Of a stretch of 64,000 nt of DNA, positions 28,946-38,556 are shown one piece after another; the stretch's first letter is position 1; the number at the start of each line of letters is the position of its first letter. The notes beneath the pieces were generated by a model, which was not told where the DNA came from, did no database searches, and saw only the letters and a program-made list of their open reading frames with translations. This stretch comes from Myxococcales bacterium (GTDB lineage: Bacteria; Myxococcota_A; Polyangia; Polyangiales; JAFGIB01): assembly GCA_029880325.1 (NCBI GenBank), contig JAOUOP010000015.1, positions 62,001 to 126,000 on the forward strand, in the 5' to 3' direction. A program made the position numbers and the translations under genes.

Positions 28946-29145
28946 CGGCCTGCCCGGCGGTGAAACGAGACCTCCGTGGAGCGTGGGGCATCGGCAACGC
29001 CGGCAACCGTGACCGGGTGATTATGTCATGCCAAAGAGAATGCTTTTATCCCGCCCGAGGCGATGCGGTATGCGAAAATGTATCGAAAGCGGCCGTTGCT
29101 CCGGTGGGGAACCTCCGGTGGGGAACCGGCCTTCGAAGGAACGCC

Positions 29146-29697
29146 TCAGAAATCGTCCAGATCGGCGAGCGGGGGCTCTTCGTCCTTTGCGGCCGCCTGG
29201 GTCTGCTTCGAGTCCTTGGCTCGCTTCGGCAAAGGCTTGCGCTTGGCCAGGGCGTTGGCCGCGGCGACGCGCTCATCTTCGGCAGAGTTTCGCGCGTTGG
29301 CGACATCCTTGCCCAGGGCAGTCGGCAGCTCGCCACCGGTCGCAGCGTCGAGCCTAGCGATTTGCTCTGTGACCCCGGCCTGCGCTTTTTCGACCCGCGT
29401 GAGCAGGCGATCGAGGGCGCGCTCCCACTTATTCAACTGCTTGTCATGAGCCTTTTTCGCCTCGGGGCTACCGCCCTGGGCCGGCGGCCGCTGCCCGGCG
29501 AGAGAGCGATACTGGGTCATCAGGTCGCGCAGCTTGCCCGTGTGGCGCTCCAGCTCGTGCACGATCGACCGGATCTCCGACAGCGGCGCATGGGATTTTG
29601 CGCCCGAATTCGCCCGCTTGGCTCCTGGTTTTCCCTGCGCCGAGCCGGTCGCGGCGAGTCCAAGACAAAGCGAAAACGTAATGATGGCAGCTTTCAT
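29146..29697 (-). CDS. Secreted coiled-coil protein, unknown
   Basis: 183 residues from ATG 29697, preceded by GGAGGTGATC. The open frame runs much further upstream but without coding character. Signal peptide MKAAIITFSLCLGLAATGSA. The mature part is nearly all charged helix (IRSIVHELERHTGKLRDLM, HDKQLNKWERALDRLLTRVE) ending in a Lys-rich then acidic tail (EEPPLADLDDF). Likely a periplasmic coiled-coil or oligomeric protein; no family recognised. The 490 bp between this gene and the next contains element B. Confidence 0.7.
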   Translation of the reverse strand: MKAAIITFSLCLGLAATGSAQGKPGAKRANSGAKSHAPLSEIRSIVHELERHTGKLRDLMTQYRSLAGQRPPAQGGSPEAKKAHDKQLNKWERALDRLLTRVEKAQAGVTEQIARLDAATGGELPTALGKDVANARNSAEDERVAAANALAKRKPLPKRAKDSKQTQAAAKDEEPPLADLDDF

Positions 29698-30032
29698 GAT
29701 CACCTCCCGATGCGGCACCCTACCACCTTGGAGGCGGGGTGGAAGGGCGCCCGGCTCGATTGCTTTCGTGGTGAGGGTCCGAGTTCGGGCGGGCGCCGCA
29801 TTCGGTCTTCGGTGTTGCTTCGGAACTGCAAGTGCGTCAACGGCGGCGCGTTGAGGCTGGCGAGGCTGGCAGTTTCCGGGGGCAGGACCCCGGATGCAGG
29901 CATTTGTGCCTCGTCGACCAGCAGCGAATGACGGCGCTGTTCGAGCTCGCCTGCCGGTCTGCAACTCCATGGGGACCCAGTCCTCGGTGGCATCGATGCG
30001 TCTGCGCCTGAAGGGACAACCGCCTCGAGTGC

Positions 30033-30198
30033 TTAGCACTACTGTGTCAGGGTAGCGGAGGAAGATCGCGCTGGGCAGGGGATCTGTAGGGTTTGGCGGA
30101 CGTCGACGGCACGGTGGGGCCCTTTCGAGACGGCCGACGAAGCCTACAAATCCCCTGAACAAGCGAGGGCCGCCGCTACCCTGACACAGTAGTGTTAG
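30033..30198. repeat. 166-bp palindromic element, family B, with TTAG flanks
   Basis: TTAG at 30033-30036 and again at 30195-30198 flank an inverted repeat whose outer 22 bp are exact (CACTACTGTGTCAGGGTAGC... at 30037-30058 against 30173-30194). Inner parts also pair (GGGGATCTGTAGG with CCTACAAATCCCC). Its right boundary coincides with the stop codon of the sulfotransferase gene: the TTAG copy contains the stop triplet. The 335 bp to its left down to 29698 hold no gene that I can support. Confidence 0.85.
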
Positions 30199-31184
30199 GA
30201 GCGCCCGCCGCGCAGTCGTTGACGCTGCGCGTCGTACCAGCGCATCAGGCGCACGGCCTTGCGGCGTTCGAGGCCGTCGAGTTCGAGCTGCACGCTCTGC
30301 CATCGGCTGCTCTGGCGCTCAAGCAGAAGCTGCCTTTCGGTAAGCTCGAGGCACGCCTCTATCAGGCGCTCGCGCTCCTCGTCCGGATCGCTCTTTTGGC
30401 CTTCGAGGTCGGCTTCGCGCAAGCGCCGGTACAGTTCGGCCTGGGCGGGCGATAACGGTGGGCCCGAGCCCGTGCCCGCCACCTGGTGGCGAAGCTCGGG
30501 AGCGATGCGATGAGCGGCCAGTTCCGGGTCGCCACCAAAGCCTTCGATGTGGCCGCAGAGACCATTGGCCACATCGGAGAGGGTGGCGAGCGGTGCGCCC
30601 AGCAGCTGCTCGTAGTCGACGACCAGGTGCGGCAAATGGCGCATATGTTCGAGCAGGGCGCGGGCGTAGGCCTCCCACATCACCAGCCCAACCTGTGGTT
30701 TGATACCGTCCCGGGTCGCGAGCGAAGCGGCCACCTCGCGCGGGTCGCGCACGGCGACGATCAAAAGCGTGATCTCTACCGCCGAAGCCCAATAGGGCAG
30801 CGTGAGGCTCAAACGAGGGTCCTTCCACAGCCAGGCTTTGCCCCGCTTTCGCCAGCGCAGCCCATAGTCCTCCATGGCGGCGCGCAGGGCCGGGGGTAGG
30901 TCGCTCGCTTTCCGGGGACGGTGCCGCCAGCGCGGGTTGCACCAGGAGGCTTGCCAGCAGCTGAGGATGCGATCGTCGAGCTCGACCAGCTCGCGCGGTT
31001 CCCAGTAACCGCGGGGGTTGCCTGCGTTGGCTTCGAGCAGGTCGTGGTCGTCGCCCGCCCACAGTCCGAGTGCTTCGAGCGCGGCGCCCAGGGCGGAGGT
31101 GCCGCTGCGGTGCATGCCGGCGATGACCACGCAGGGGGGGGGGCTTTGGGGTAGGGCGCTGCCAACGTGTGCGGAGTCGCTCAT
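30195..31184 (-). CDS. Sulfotransferase-family protein
   Basis: 329 residues, ATG 31184, overlapping the ABC ATPase stop by 4 bp (ATGA). The PAPS 5'-phosphosulfate loop is visible near the N-terminus (GMHRSGTSALG). The PAPS 3'-phosphate site is probably AVRDPREVAASLA, and the motif WLWKDPRLSL is common in this family. The C-terminal 80 residues are a charged coiled-coil-like helix (LELTERQLLLERQSSRW). Probably sulfates the exported polysaccharide or its acceptor in the adjoining Wzm/Wzt system. Last gene of the operon; element B follows its stop directly. Confidence 0.8.
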   Translation of the reverse strand: MSDSAHVGSALPQSPPPCVVIAGMHRSGTSALGAALEALGLWAGDDHDLLEANAGNPRGYWEPRELVELDDRILSCWQASWCNPRWRHRPRKASDLPPALRAAMEDYGLRWRKRGKAWLWKDPRLSLTLPYWASAVEITLLIVAVRDPREVAASLATRDGIKPQVGLVMWEAYARALLEHMRHLPHLVVDYEQLLGAPLATLSDVANGLCGHIEGFGGDPELAAHRIAPELRHQVAGTGSGPPLSPAQAELYRRLREADLEGQKSDPDEERERLIEACLELTERQLLLERQSSRWQSVQLELDGLERRKAVRLMRWYDAQRQRLRGGRS

Positions 31185-32407
31185 TGCGCCGGGGGCTCCC
31201 TCGACCAACGGGCGGGAACGTAACACACGCCCGCGACCGAAGCGCCGCCCTCCACGACCAAGGGCCAGGCCTGCTCCTTGCACGCGAGCAGCACGCCAGC
31301 GTGCCCGCCGGACCACACCCGTAAGCTAAATCGGTACAGCCCTGGCTGTAGGTTGAGCTGCTCGATGTGCAGCGAGAGGGCGCCTGCGCCGGGGGTCACC
31401 GCGACGGTTCGCTCGCCGAAGCTCGCGTCGGTGCGGAAGGCGCAAACCTGGTTGCCGGAGGCTTCGTGCAGTGCCAGGTTGAAGACCAGATCTTCGAAGG
31501 GGGCCTTGGCTTCGTAGTTGGCGGTGACGGTGAGAGGGTGGCCGGGTTTGAGCCCTTGCGTGGATTCGGCGTTGTGGTGCCGGAAGGCAAGTTCCCCGAT
31601 GGTGAAGTCGGGATGCTCGATTTCGTTCTTCAGTGCGTGGTCGGGCGTTGCCAGTGAGCGACGGTAGCCCTCGATCACCTCTGCGGCTCGGCCTTCGGCT
31701 ACGATGCGCCCCCGTGCCAGGTGGACCACGCGACCGCAGTGGGCATGGATGGCGACCAGGTCGTGTGAGACCAGGATCGCCGCTCCGCCGCCGCGAAGGT
31801 AGTTCCGCAGGAAGGCCAGGCACTTCATGGAAAAGGCCAGGTCGCCGACGGCGAGTACCTCGTCGATGAGCAGTATCGCCGGTTGCACGTGGGCCGCGAT
31901 GGCGAAGCCCAGACGCACATGCATGCCGCTGGAGTAAAAGCGCACTGGGCTGTCGATGTGATCGCCGATGGCTGCGAAGTCCACGATGGAGTCGAAGCGC
32001 TCGCGCACCTCGCGGGTCGACAGGCCGAGGATGGCGCCGTTGAGATAGATGTTGTCGCGTCCGGTGAGGTCTGGGTGGAAGCCGGCGCCGACTTCGATCA
32101 GCGAGCCGACGCGTCCCCGAACCGTCGCTGTTCCCCGCGACGGTTCGATGATGCCGGCGAGGATCTTGAGCAGCGTCGACTTGCCGGCGCCGTTTTCACC
32201 GATCAGGCCCAGGCACTCACCGGCTCTGAGTTCGAGCGATACGTCGTCGAGGCCGAGGTATTCCTGAGCGCGTAGGCCGTCGTGGCTGGCGAGCCCCACG
32301 GCGTTGCGGGCCAGATCGATGCCCGTGTAGAGCACGCTGCGTTTGAAGGAGCGGCAGAACTTGCGGCTGAGGTGCTCGACGCTCGCCAGGGGCTCCGGGG
32401 CGGTCAT
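31181..32407 (-). CDS. wzt: O-antigen/polysaccharide ABC exporter ATPase with carbohydrate-binding C-terminus
   Basis: 408 residues, ATG 32407. Walker A GENGAGKST, signature YSSGMHVRLGFAIA, Walker B ILLIDEVLAVGD and the H-loop VSHD identify a Wzt/KpsT/TagH-type ATPase. The C-terminal 170 residues (from about EHPDFTIGELAF) are a beta-sandwich as in Wzt proteins that recognise the capped glycan end. Pairs with the permease 2 bp upstream. Symbol given by family and arrangement. Confidence 0.9.
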   Translation of the reverse strand: MTAPEPLASVEHLSRKFCRSFKRSVLYTGIDLARNAVGLASHDGLRAQEYLGLDDVSLELRAGECLGLIGENGAGKSTLLKILAGIIEPSRGTATVRGRVGSLIEVGAGFHPDLTGRDNIYLNGAILGLSTREVRERFDSIVDFAAIGDHIDSPVRFYSSGMHVRLGFAIAAHVQPAILLIDEVLAVGDLAFSMKCLAFLRNYLRGGGAAILVSHDLVAIHAHCGRVVHLARGRIVAEGRAAEVIEGYRRSLATPDHALKNEIEHPDFTIGELAFRHHNAESTQGLKPGHPLTVTANYEAKAPFEDLVFNLALHEASGNQVCAFRTDASFGERTVAVTPGAGALSLHIEQLNLQPGLYRFSLRVWSGGHAGVLLACKEQAWPLVVEGGASVAGVCYVPARWSREPPAQ

Positions 32408-32409
32408 CG

Positions 32410-33261
32410 TTATGCGTGCTCCGCGACCCGTGGCATCACGAGGAAAAACAGGCGCCAGGCGAGCAGCAAAATTGCGCAGGCGCCCGCCGCGTGTGCGAGC
32501 AGCAAGCCGGCCTCGGGGGCCGGGCCGCCGTAGAGCGCGTGCCGAATCGCCGCGAGCCACGGGACCATCGGGTTGAGGGCATCGATACGCTGCCAGCTTT
32601 CGCTGGAGGCGTTGGGAAAGACCACCGCGGAGATGAACATCAGCGGGGTCAGCAGCAGCGGCAGCGCCTGGCTGACGTCGCCCATGGGCAGCGCCGCCAC
32701 CGCGGCGATCAACGCGAGCCCCAGCGCCAGCGCAAGCAGGGGGATGAGCACGAGTGGCAGCATCCATAGCTGGGGCGAAGCGGCCACGCCCTGCCACCAC
32801 ATCAGTGCGGCCATGAGCGGCAGCGCGAAGAGCCAGTTCACGACGGCGTCGATGGCGGCGGCGAGCACCAGGGCCTCGCGCGGGAAGTGCACCTTGGCGA
32901 TCAAGCTCTTGGCGGCCACCAGGCTGCGGCCTCCGCCGATGATGATGCCAGCGAAGAGATGCCAGTGGATCAAACCGACGAAGGCGAAGACCGGATACGG
33001 CACCGAAAGGCCTGCGGTCGAAAAGACCCGCGAGCGATGCAGGTAGCTGAAGAGCACGAGCCATAGAAGCGGTTGGGCCAGGCTCCAGGCGAGGCCCAGC
33101 ATCGAGCTTTCCGAGCGCAGCAGCAGATCGCGCCGGGCGAGCTGGGCGACGATATGGCGACCGGCCCAGGCGTCGGTCAGCATTTCGCGGTAGCTCCCGA
33201 GGCCCAGATGTTGCTGGCGGTCTCGACGATAGACCCGGATCACGAGGCGCGAGTATGGCAT
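32410..33261 (-). CDS. wzm: O-antigen/polysaccharide ABC exporter permease
   Basis: 283 residues, ATG 33261. ABC-2 type integral membrane protein: an N-terminal cytoplasmic gate helix (SYREMLTDAWAGRHIVAQLARRD), then six hydrophobic spans (MLGLAWSLAQPLLWLVLFSY, VVNWLFALPLMAAL, LIPLLALALGLALIAAVAAL and others) and the loop DALNPMVPWLAAIRHAL typical of Wzm/TagG. Inner membrane partner of the Wzt ATPase. Confidence 0.9.
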   Translation of the reverse strand: MPYSRLVIRVYRRDRQQHLGLGSYREMLTDAWAGRHIVAQLARRDLLLRSESSMLGLAWSLAQPLLWLVLFSYLHRSRVFSTAGLSVPYPVFAFVGLIHWHLFAGIIIGGGRSLVAAKSLIAKVHFPREALVLAAAIDAVVNWLFALPLMAALMWWQGVAASPQLWMLPLVLIPLLALALGLALIAAVAALPMGDVSQALPLLLTPLMFISAVVFPNASSESWQRIDALNPMVPWLAAIRHALYGGPAPEAGLLLAHAAGACAILLLAWRLFFLVMPRVAEHA

Positions 33262-33417
33262 CGGCGGGGGCGGGAAGGCAAAAGCTGCACGAGCGCCGAC
33301 GGGGTAGTCATGCCAGAGTTGCCATCTTTGGTGGCGCGTCGTGAGCGGCGCCCTGGGGGGCTCGAGCCAGCGGCTGCCGGGAGCGGGTCAATGTTTGTGG
33401 CGCACGCCGATGGCTAC

Positions 33418-35031
33418 TCAGAGAAGCCCACGACGAAAGTTGCGGCCAGTCGATGGCGGTTTGAGCGCCGAGATGGGCAGCGACCAGCGCTGTCCGTGAA
33501 AGATGCCGAACTTCAGGTCGCTCTCATCGTGAACGCGGATGTCGACGAAGCCCGCGTTTTCGAGATGACGCAGGAGGGCATCTTTGGAGAAAACGCGCAG
33601 CTCCAGGTTTTGTCCCGGGCCGCCGTGGAACACCAGGTTAGAGAAGCGCTGCTCTTCGCCGTCGCGGCTCTGGTTGATGAGCACGGGGCCGGGCGCACCA
33701 TGCTCGATGCGAAAGTCGTGGAGGTCGGGGTAGTGCTCGTGGGTGTCGGCCTCGAGGGTGTAGGGCACCGTGAGGATCAGGCAGCCTCCCGGTTTGAGCA
33801 GACGGAAGCTGTTTTCGAAGGCGACGGCTACAGGTGGCCGCACGTGCTCGAAGACGTCGGAGCTGATCAAGTAATCCAGGCTGCTTTCACGCTCGCTTGG
33901 GATCGCGACGATGTCGAGGCGTGGCTCCTGGTGCAGAAAGCTGTTTTGGTAGTCGTGCACCGAGGCCAGACGCACGGCGTAACCGTGCCAGTCGCTGAGG
34001 CCAAGGCCCGCAAAATGCGGCTCGCGCGGGAAACGGGGCAGCGCCATGCTCTGGCCGTAGAGGCGCAGCGACAGCACGCGCAACAGGGATCGAAAGCGCA
34101 GGTTGGAGCGGCAGCACCAACAGGAGCTTTGTTCGCGGTCGAAGCGGCGAATCCGGCCCATGCAAGGCGCGCCGCAGATGTTGCACAGGAAGGGCAGCGG
34201 GGCGTTGGCGGAGGCCAGGGAGCGCTCCAGGGTACGGTGGATGGGCCCCGCGTCGATGCAGTGCAAGGGGATGCCGCAGCCGATGGCGCGCCGACTGAGC
34301 TGGTGTTCCGCGAGCACGCATCGGGCTTTGGCCTTCAGCATTGGGTAGGTCTCGTCGCTGAGCGGCACCTTGGAGTGCCACCGATGGGGGAAGTCGGCGT
34401 CCGGCGGCGTTGCTTCGAAGAGCCAGGTGCGCAGGTAGCGCTGGTAGGTTTCGTCCAGTGCACCCTGGTGCTTGAAGAAGCGCCGAGGGTCCTCCGAGAA
34501 GAGTTCGTCGTCGCCGTGCGCGAGGGTCAGGGGTCGAAGCTTTTCGAGGGTGCCGTGGTCGAGCAGGAAGAAGCTACTGCGGATCCAATGCTGAAATGGC
34601 TCGTTGTTGAAGGCCACGGACTTCGGGTAGCGATCGATGTGGCCTAGGATGGCGTGATCATCGAGCGCCCTGCGCGCGCGAGCGCGGCTGAAGCCGAGCA
34701 AGTAGCTCAGGCCGTAGGAGCGGTGAAAGGTGTCGTTGGCGATCAGGACGGCATCGCCGGGCGAGCCGAGACCGTCGCGCGTCTCGAGAAAACGGAGGCC
34801 CTTTTCGTAGCCCGAAAATTCGCGCTCGCGGTTGTCGCCGGCGATCAGGTCAGAGCCGTCCGGCAGGCGCTGCTCGAACGCGCCATCGATGGCGTTGTCG
34901 ACGGCGACGATGTGGGTGCGTGCTCGAGGAAAGGCGCGGCGCAGCAGGGCGCGCAGCAGTTGCAAGCCCCGGTCTCGATGCTCGGTGCCGTAGACCAGGT
35001 AGACCGCGAAGACGTTTTCAGCGCCAGCCAT
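33418..35031 (-). CDS. Fusion of an N-terminal glycan-biosynthesis domain, zinc-ribbon-like linker and methyltransferase
   Basis: 537 residues, ATG 35031, overlapping the upstream glycosyltransferase gene by 14 bp. The N-terminal 250 residues resemble a rhamnan-synthesis/glycosyltransferase-like domain (VYLVYGTEHRDRGLQLL, AVLIANDTFHRSYG). Cysteines at CNICGAPCMG and SCWCCRSNLRFR form a zinc-ribbon-like segment. The last 200 residues are a class I methyltransferase-like domain (LDYLISSDVFEHV, LLKPGGCLILTVPY, FRIEHGAPGPVL). It probably modifies a sugar in the exported polysaccharide. The fusion is unusual; only the methyltransferase part is secure. Confidence 0.75.
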   Translation of the reverse strand: MAGAENVFAVYLVYGTEHRDRGLQLLRALLRRAFPRARTHIVAVDNAIDGAFEQRLPDGSDLIAGDNREREFSGYEKGLRFLETRDGLGSPGDAVLIANDTFHRSYGLSYLLGFSRARARRALDDHAILGHIDRYPKSVAFNNEPFQHWIRSSFFLLDHGTLEKLRPLTLAHGDDELFSEDPRRFFKHQGALDETYQRYLRTWLFEATPPDADFPHRWHSKVPLSDETYPMLKAKARCVLAEHQLSRRAIGCGIPLHCIDAGPIHRTLERSLASANAPLPFLCNICGAPCMGRIRRFDREQSSCWCCRSNLRFRSLLRVLSLRLYGQSMALPRFPREPHFAGLGLSDWHGYAVRLASVHDYQNSFLHQEPRLDIVAIPSERESSLDYLISSDVFEHVRPPVAVAFENSFRLLKPGGCLILTVPYTLEADTHEHYPDLHDFRIEHGAPGPVLINQSRDGEEQRFSNLVFHGGPGQNLELRVFSKDALLRHLENAGFVDIRVHDESDLKFGIFHGQRWSLPISALKPPSTGRNFRRGLL

Positions 35032-36601
35032 AGAGTTCCGCGAGTACCTGGAGCTGGGCGTTCCAGCTGAAGTGCTCGAGCGCGATGCGCTCGGCGGCCT
35101 TGGCGATGCGTGCGTAGAGCTCGTCGTCGGTGAGCAGCTCCACGACCGCGTCGGCGAAGTCCTGGGGCCCGTCGGCGACCCGGATGGACTCGCCGTCGAC
35201 GTAGGGCAGGCCGCTATTGCCGATGGAAGTGGTCACGGTGGGCCGGCCCACGGCGGAGTATTGGTTGACCTTGCCGCGGATGCCGGAGCCGGAGATCAGC
35301 GGCGCGATGCCGATGCGCGCCATGCGCAGGGCGCCCACGAGGTCATCGACGGGGCCGTGGAAGATCACCGAGGAGTCGCTGGCGGCCAGGGCTTTCACTT
35401 CTTCCATCGCTCCGGCTCCCACCACATGCACGCGATAGTCGGCCAGGCGCGCGCGGATGCGCGGGTGGATCGCCCGCAGGTAGAAGAGCATGGCTTCGAC
35501 ATTGGGCGGGTGGCGGTAGGAGCCGATGAAGACGGCGCTGGGACCGCGCTCGAGGCCATCCGAAACGCCTGCGCCGAGCATGGACATGGGCTCGAGGATC
35601 TCGCTGTCGGAGACGCAGGTGGGGACCACCTTGGGTAGCAGCCCGCCGAAGACGTGGTGGGCGAAGTGGGCGTCGTCCGGGGTGACCGCGATGGTGTCGT
35701 CGGAGTCGCGCAAGCCCTGGGCTTCCAGCATGAAGCGGTCGAGCAGCACGTACATGGCCTTGCCGATGTGCTCGGGGGCATTTTGCGTGGCCCGCAGGAG
35801 GTCAATGGCGGCGCTTCGGGTCACGCCTTCGATGAGCTCGAAGAGGGTGCGGGCGCAAAAGCCCCGCGCGGTTCGAATCAGTGCCGATGTTCGAGGCCAG
35901 ACGAAATGCGCAGCGTCGAAGGGACCGAGGCTCGCTCCCCAGCGGGCGAAGTCGGCGATCGAGTGCTGGGGCTGCTCGATCACGCGCACGGCATGCAGGT
36001 GCGGTCGCAGGCGCTCGAGTGAGCCCCGTTCGTGGCGGCTGAAGAGGGAGTAGAGCGAGACTTCGTGCTCGCGCGAGAGGGCCCGAATCAGGTCGAAGAT
36101 ACGAAGGCCCCCGCCGTGATCGACCGCGGGGAACAGATCGGTGACAAATAGAATCTTCAGCCGCCGCCCGTGGGTAGGGCTCCGGGGCGGGCCTGGGATT
36201 CGAACGCGCGGTGGGAGCTTTGGCGGAACTTCAACCAAACGCTCCAGGCTTCGCCAGTGCCAGTGGGGCCTGAGCCCGCTGCCGCGTTCGAGGCCCAGGG
36301 CGATCGCGTCGAGGGAGTCGACGAGGGGCGTCCGAAACTCCTCGGGCAGCCGCGCAAAGAGCGACTCCAGCCGCGCGTGGGCATCGCGCGGCATGTGCAG
36401 GCGCGAGATGCCGATGCCGATGGCGTTGCGCAGGCCGAAGTTGACCTCCGAAAAGTAGAGTTCGTCGAGTGTGCGCACCACCCTGCCTCGCTCGAGCCAG
36501 AGCATATCGACGCCGGCGCCCAGGGTTGAGCGAAGCCTTTGCTCGGTCCGGCGAGCGAGCTGCGAAAGGGGCCGCGACATCATCGCCGGGCAGGGTAGCA
36601 T
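35018..36601 (-). CDS. Glycosyltransferase, GT4-like
   Basis: About 521-527 residues; ATG candidates at 36601, 36583 and 36580 cannot be separated. After a 130-residue N-terminal region, the GT-B fold starts at LKILFVTDLFPAVDHGGGLR and closes with the donor-binding domain: AVFIGSYRHPPNVEAMLFYL, YRVHVVGAGAMEEV, VIFHGPVDDL, ISGSGIRGKVNQYSAVGRP (the acidic EX7E-type site is degenerate). Likely transfers a sugar onto the chain exported by the Wzm/Wzt pair. First gene of the five-gene polysaccharide operon. Confidence 0.8.
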   Translation of the reverse strand: MLPCPAMMSRPLSQLARRTEQRLRSTLGAGVDMLWLERGRVVRTLDELYFSEVNFGLRNAIGIGISRLHMPRDAHARLESLFARLPEEFRTPLVDSLDAIALGLERGSGLRPHWHWRSLERLVEVPPKLPPRVRIPGPPRSPTHGRRLKILFVTDLFPAVDHGGGLRIFDLIRALSREHEVSLYSLFSRHERGSLERLRPHLHAVRVIEQPQHSIADFARWGASLGPFDAAHFVWPRTSALIRTARGFCARTLFELIEGVTRSAAIDLLRATQNAPEHIGKAMYVLLDRFMLEAQGLRDSDDTIAVTPDDAHFAHHVFGGLLPKVVPTCVSDSEILEPMSMLGAGVSDGLERGPSAVFIGSYRHPPNVEAMLFYLRAIHPRIRARLADYRVHVVGAGAMEEVKALAASDSSVIFHGPVDDLVGALRMARIGIAPLISGSGIRGKVNQYSAVGRPTVTTSIGNSGLPYVDGESIRVADGPQDFADAVVELLTDDELYARIAKAAERIALEHFSWNAQLQVLAELYGWR

Positions 36602-36730
36602 CGGGCGCTTTCGATGTGCCGCTTTGATGTGGCTGCGACGCCGACCTTCTCAAAGGCACGGCAGCTGCGCGGGGCAGCCGCTTGCCTTCACGAACCTGCG
36701 GCACCTGCAAGAAGATCGGTGCGCTGCTTG

Positions 36731-38392
36731 CTATGGTCCGACCGTCTGCACCGTGCCGTTGATGAAGTCGGCGGTGAACTGGGCGATGGTCTTGCCTCCT
36801 GAAGGCGCCTCGTAGAAGCGTGGCCGGAAGAGGTGCTGGTGGAAGGTGAGGTTGATGCCGCCCATATAATAGGTGGCGAAGCGGCCGGTGCTCTCGTAGG
36901 TCGTGCGCAGGGTCTTGAGGCCGTTTTCGTACTGTCCCGGCGGGAAGTAGATATTCGGATCGCCCTGGAAGAGCACGACGGCCACCGGATCGGCGGTGTC
37001 GTAGTTTTGGCAGTCGAGTAGGCCGACCGAGTAAAAGAGACGGATCACCTCGTCCTGCATGCTGGAGATGATGGCGATGCGCGCGGTCGGGTGCTTGTCC
37101 ATCAGGAAGTCCGACAGCCGCAGCATGTTGCCGCCCTGGGGATCGCGGCAGTCGTCACAGTCGGGGGGCATGGCTTCGTTTAGACCCCAGGTCGCGCGCC
37201 ACTTCTTTTGCATGCACACGGGCATGAAATCGTTTTCAAAGGGCGGGCCCGAGTCGTCGACCACCATCACCGGAACGTCGCCGAAGGCGTCCTGCACCAT
37301 GCTGAAGTTAAGGGCGGCGCCGAAGCCGCCGGCGCTGGAGCCGGCCACGACCACCTTGCTTACCGAGTCCTTGAAGGTCGGCACGATGCGGCCGATGAAC
37401 TTGCGCGTGTTGTAATAGCCGACGAATTTCTGGGTCGTCGGGAGGTTCGGCACCATGCCGGCGGGGTTGGTGCCGAAGTGCACGTCCCCGGTGCAGTAGG
37501 GGATGTAGACCTGGCTCCAGTCCCTGAAGGGGTTTTGGCTGTTGTTTACGTCGAAGACGCCAGCGGGGGCGCCCAGGTGTGAACCATCCGTATAGACTCC
37601 GGGTTGTTGGCGTCCGGCGCCAGCGCCCAGGGCGGAGCCGAGCACGACCTGGCCATCGCCGGCGAGGACCTGGTTGGCGTTGGCAGGATTGAAGGCGCAG
37701 TAGTGGTCGTTGCTGCAGGCGCCGCCGCCCTCGAAGTAAATCAGCAGGCCATCGCCCGTGCCGCGGTGCAGGTAGAAGCCTGTGTCGGAGCCATCGCGGC
37801 AGACGGCGCCTTCGATGTTGTGCCAGGTCCAGCCGGCCGGCGGCGCCGGCGTGACCGAGTCGCCCGTCATGGGAATCGGGTCGCCCATGGGAGGTGAGAG
37901 GTCCACGAAGCCCGGGGCCCGATTGGCGTTGCCGACGGGGTCGACGGTGGCGTTGTCGTGGCCCTCGGGGCCGCCTACGCCGCCGCCACCGGCGTTGCTC
38001 CCGGAGTCGCTGGTTTCGCTACCGCTACCGCTACCGCTGCCGTCGCTACCCGAGCCGATGCCGGCAGCGCCCGCCTGGCTGCCGGCTCCGGTACCCGCAG
38101 CGCCGCCGCCGGAGTATCCGCCGGCACTGACGCTGCCGGTGCCGCTGGCCGTCGAGCTGCCATCGCCGCTACCCGCCGGATCGCCGCTGGCACCGCTGCC
38201 GTCGCCGTTGGCGGCGTTCACGCCACTGGGCCCGCCCACATCGATGCCGCCGGGGCTACCGGCGGCTGCGGCACAGCCGAGTAGTGCGAACGCGAGGCTC
38301 AGGGGTACGCCCCAAAGCGCTTCCGAGGCATCTCGAATCAGGCGCTTTAGGGCCTGCGGGCTCGAATCGCTGCAGCTTCTGGGGCGTATCAC
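36731..38392 (-). CDS. Pectinacetylesterase-family (PAE/Notum-like) lipoprotein
   Basis: 553 residues from GTG 38392, with GGGAGG 7 nt upstream. Signal peptide with lipobox LLGC, then a 100-residue Gly/Ser linker (SGSGSGSETSDSGSNAGG), then the esterase domain: FEGGGACSN (oxyanion region), VVVAGSSAGGFGAAL (Ser nucleophile), VVDDSGPPF and FHQHLFRP. PAE family enzymes deacetylate polysaccharides. Acts at the cell surface; it stands next to but not within the polysaccharide operon. Confidence 0.85.
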   Translation of the reverse strand: MIRPRSCSDSSPQALKRLIRDASEALWGVPLSLAFALLGCAAAAGSPGGIDVGGPSGVNAANGDGSGASGDPAGSGDGSSTASGTGSVSAGGYSGGGAAGTGAGSQAGAAGIGSGSDGSGSGSGSETSDSGSNAGGGGVGGPEGHDNATVDPVGNANRAPGFVDLSPPMGDPIPMTGDSVTPAPPAGWTWHNIEGAVCRDGSDTGFYLHRGTGDGLLIYFEGGGACSNDHYCAFNPANANQVLAGDGQVVLGSALGAGAGRQQPGVYTDGSHLGAPAGVFDVNNSQNPFRDWSQVYIPYCTGDVHFGTNPAGMVPNLPTTQKFVGYYNTRKFIGRIVPTFKDSVSKVVVAGSSAGGFGAALNFSMVQDAFGDVPVMVVDDSGPPFENDFMPVCMQKKWRATWGLNEAMPPDCDDCRDPQGGNMLRLSDFLMDKHPTARIAIISSMQDEVIRLFYSVGLLDCQNYDTADPVAVVLFQGDPNIYFPPGQYENGLKTLRTTYESTGRFATYYMGGINLTFHQHLFRPRFYEAPSGGKTIAQFTADFINGTVQTVGP

Positions 38393-38556
38393 TGCCAACC
38401 TCCCAATCCATGGGGAATCCGGCGAAACATGCCGATCTCCGAGCCGGTGCCTGGTCTTCCAGGTGCCTCGGAGCCGAGACTCACATATGGGAGACCAGAA
38501 CGCGTGCCGGCGACGCGCGGAGGTTCATGATTGCTGCGTTGGGGTACACTCCCACC

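Noticed and set aside
29698..30303. Upstream part of the long minus-strand open frame 29146-30303
   Set aside because: Coding character begins only at ATG 29697 with its GGAGGTGATC site; the upstream part crosses element B and looks random.
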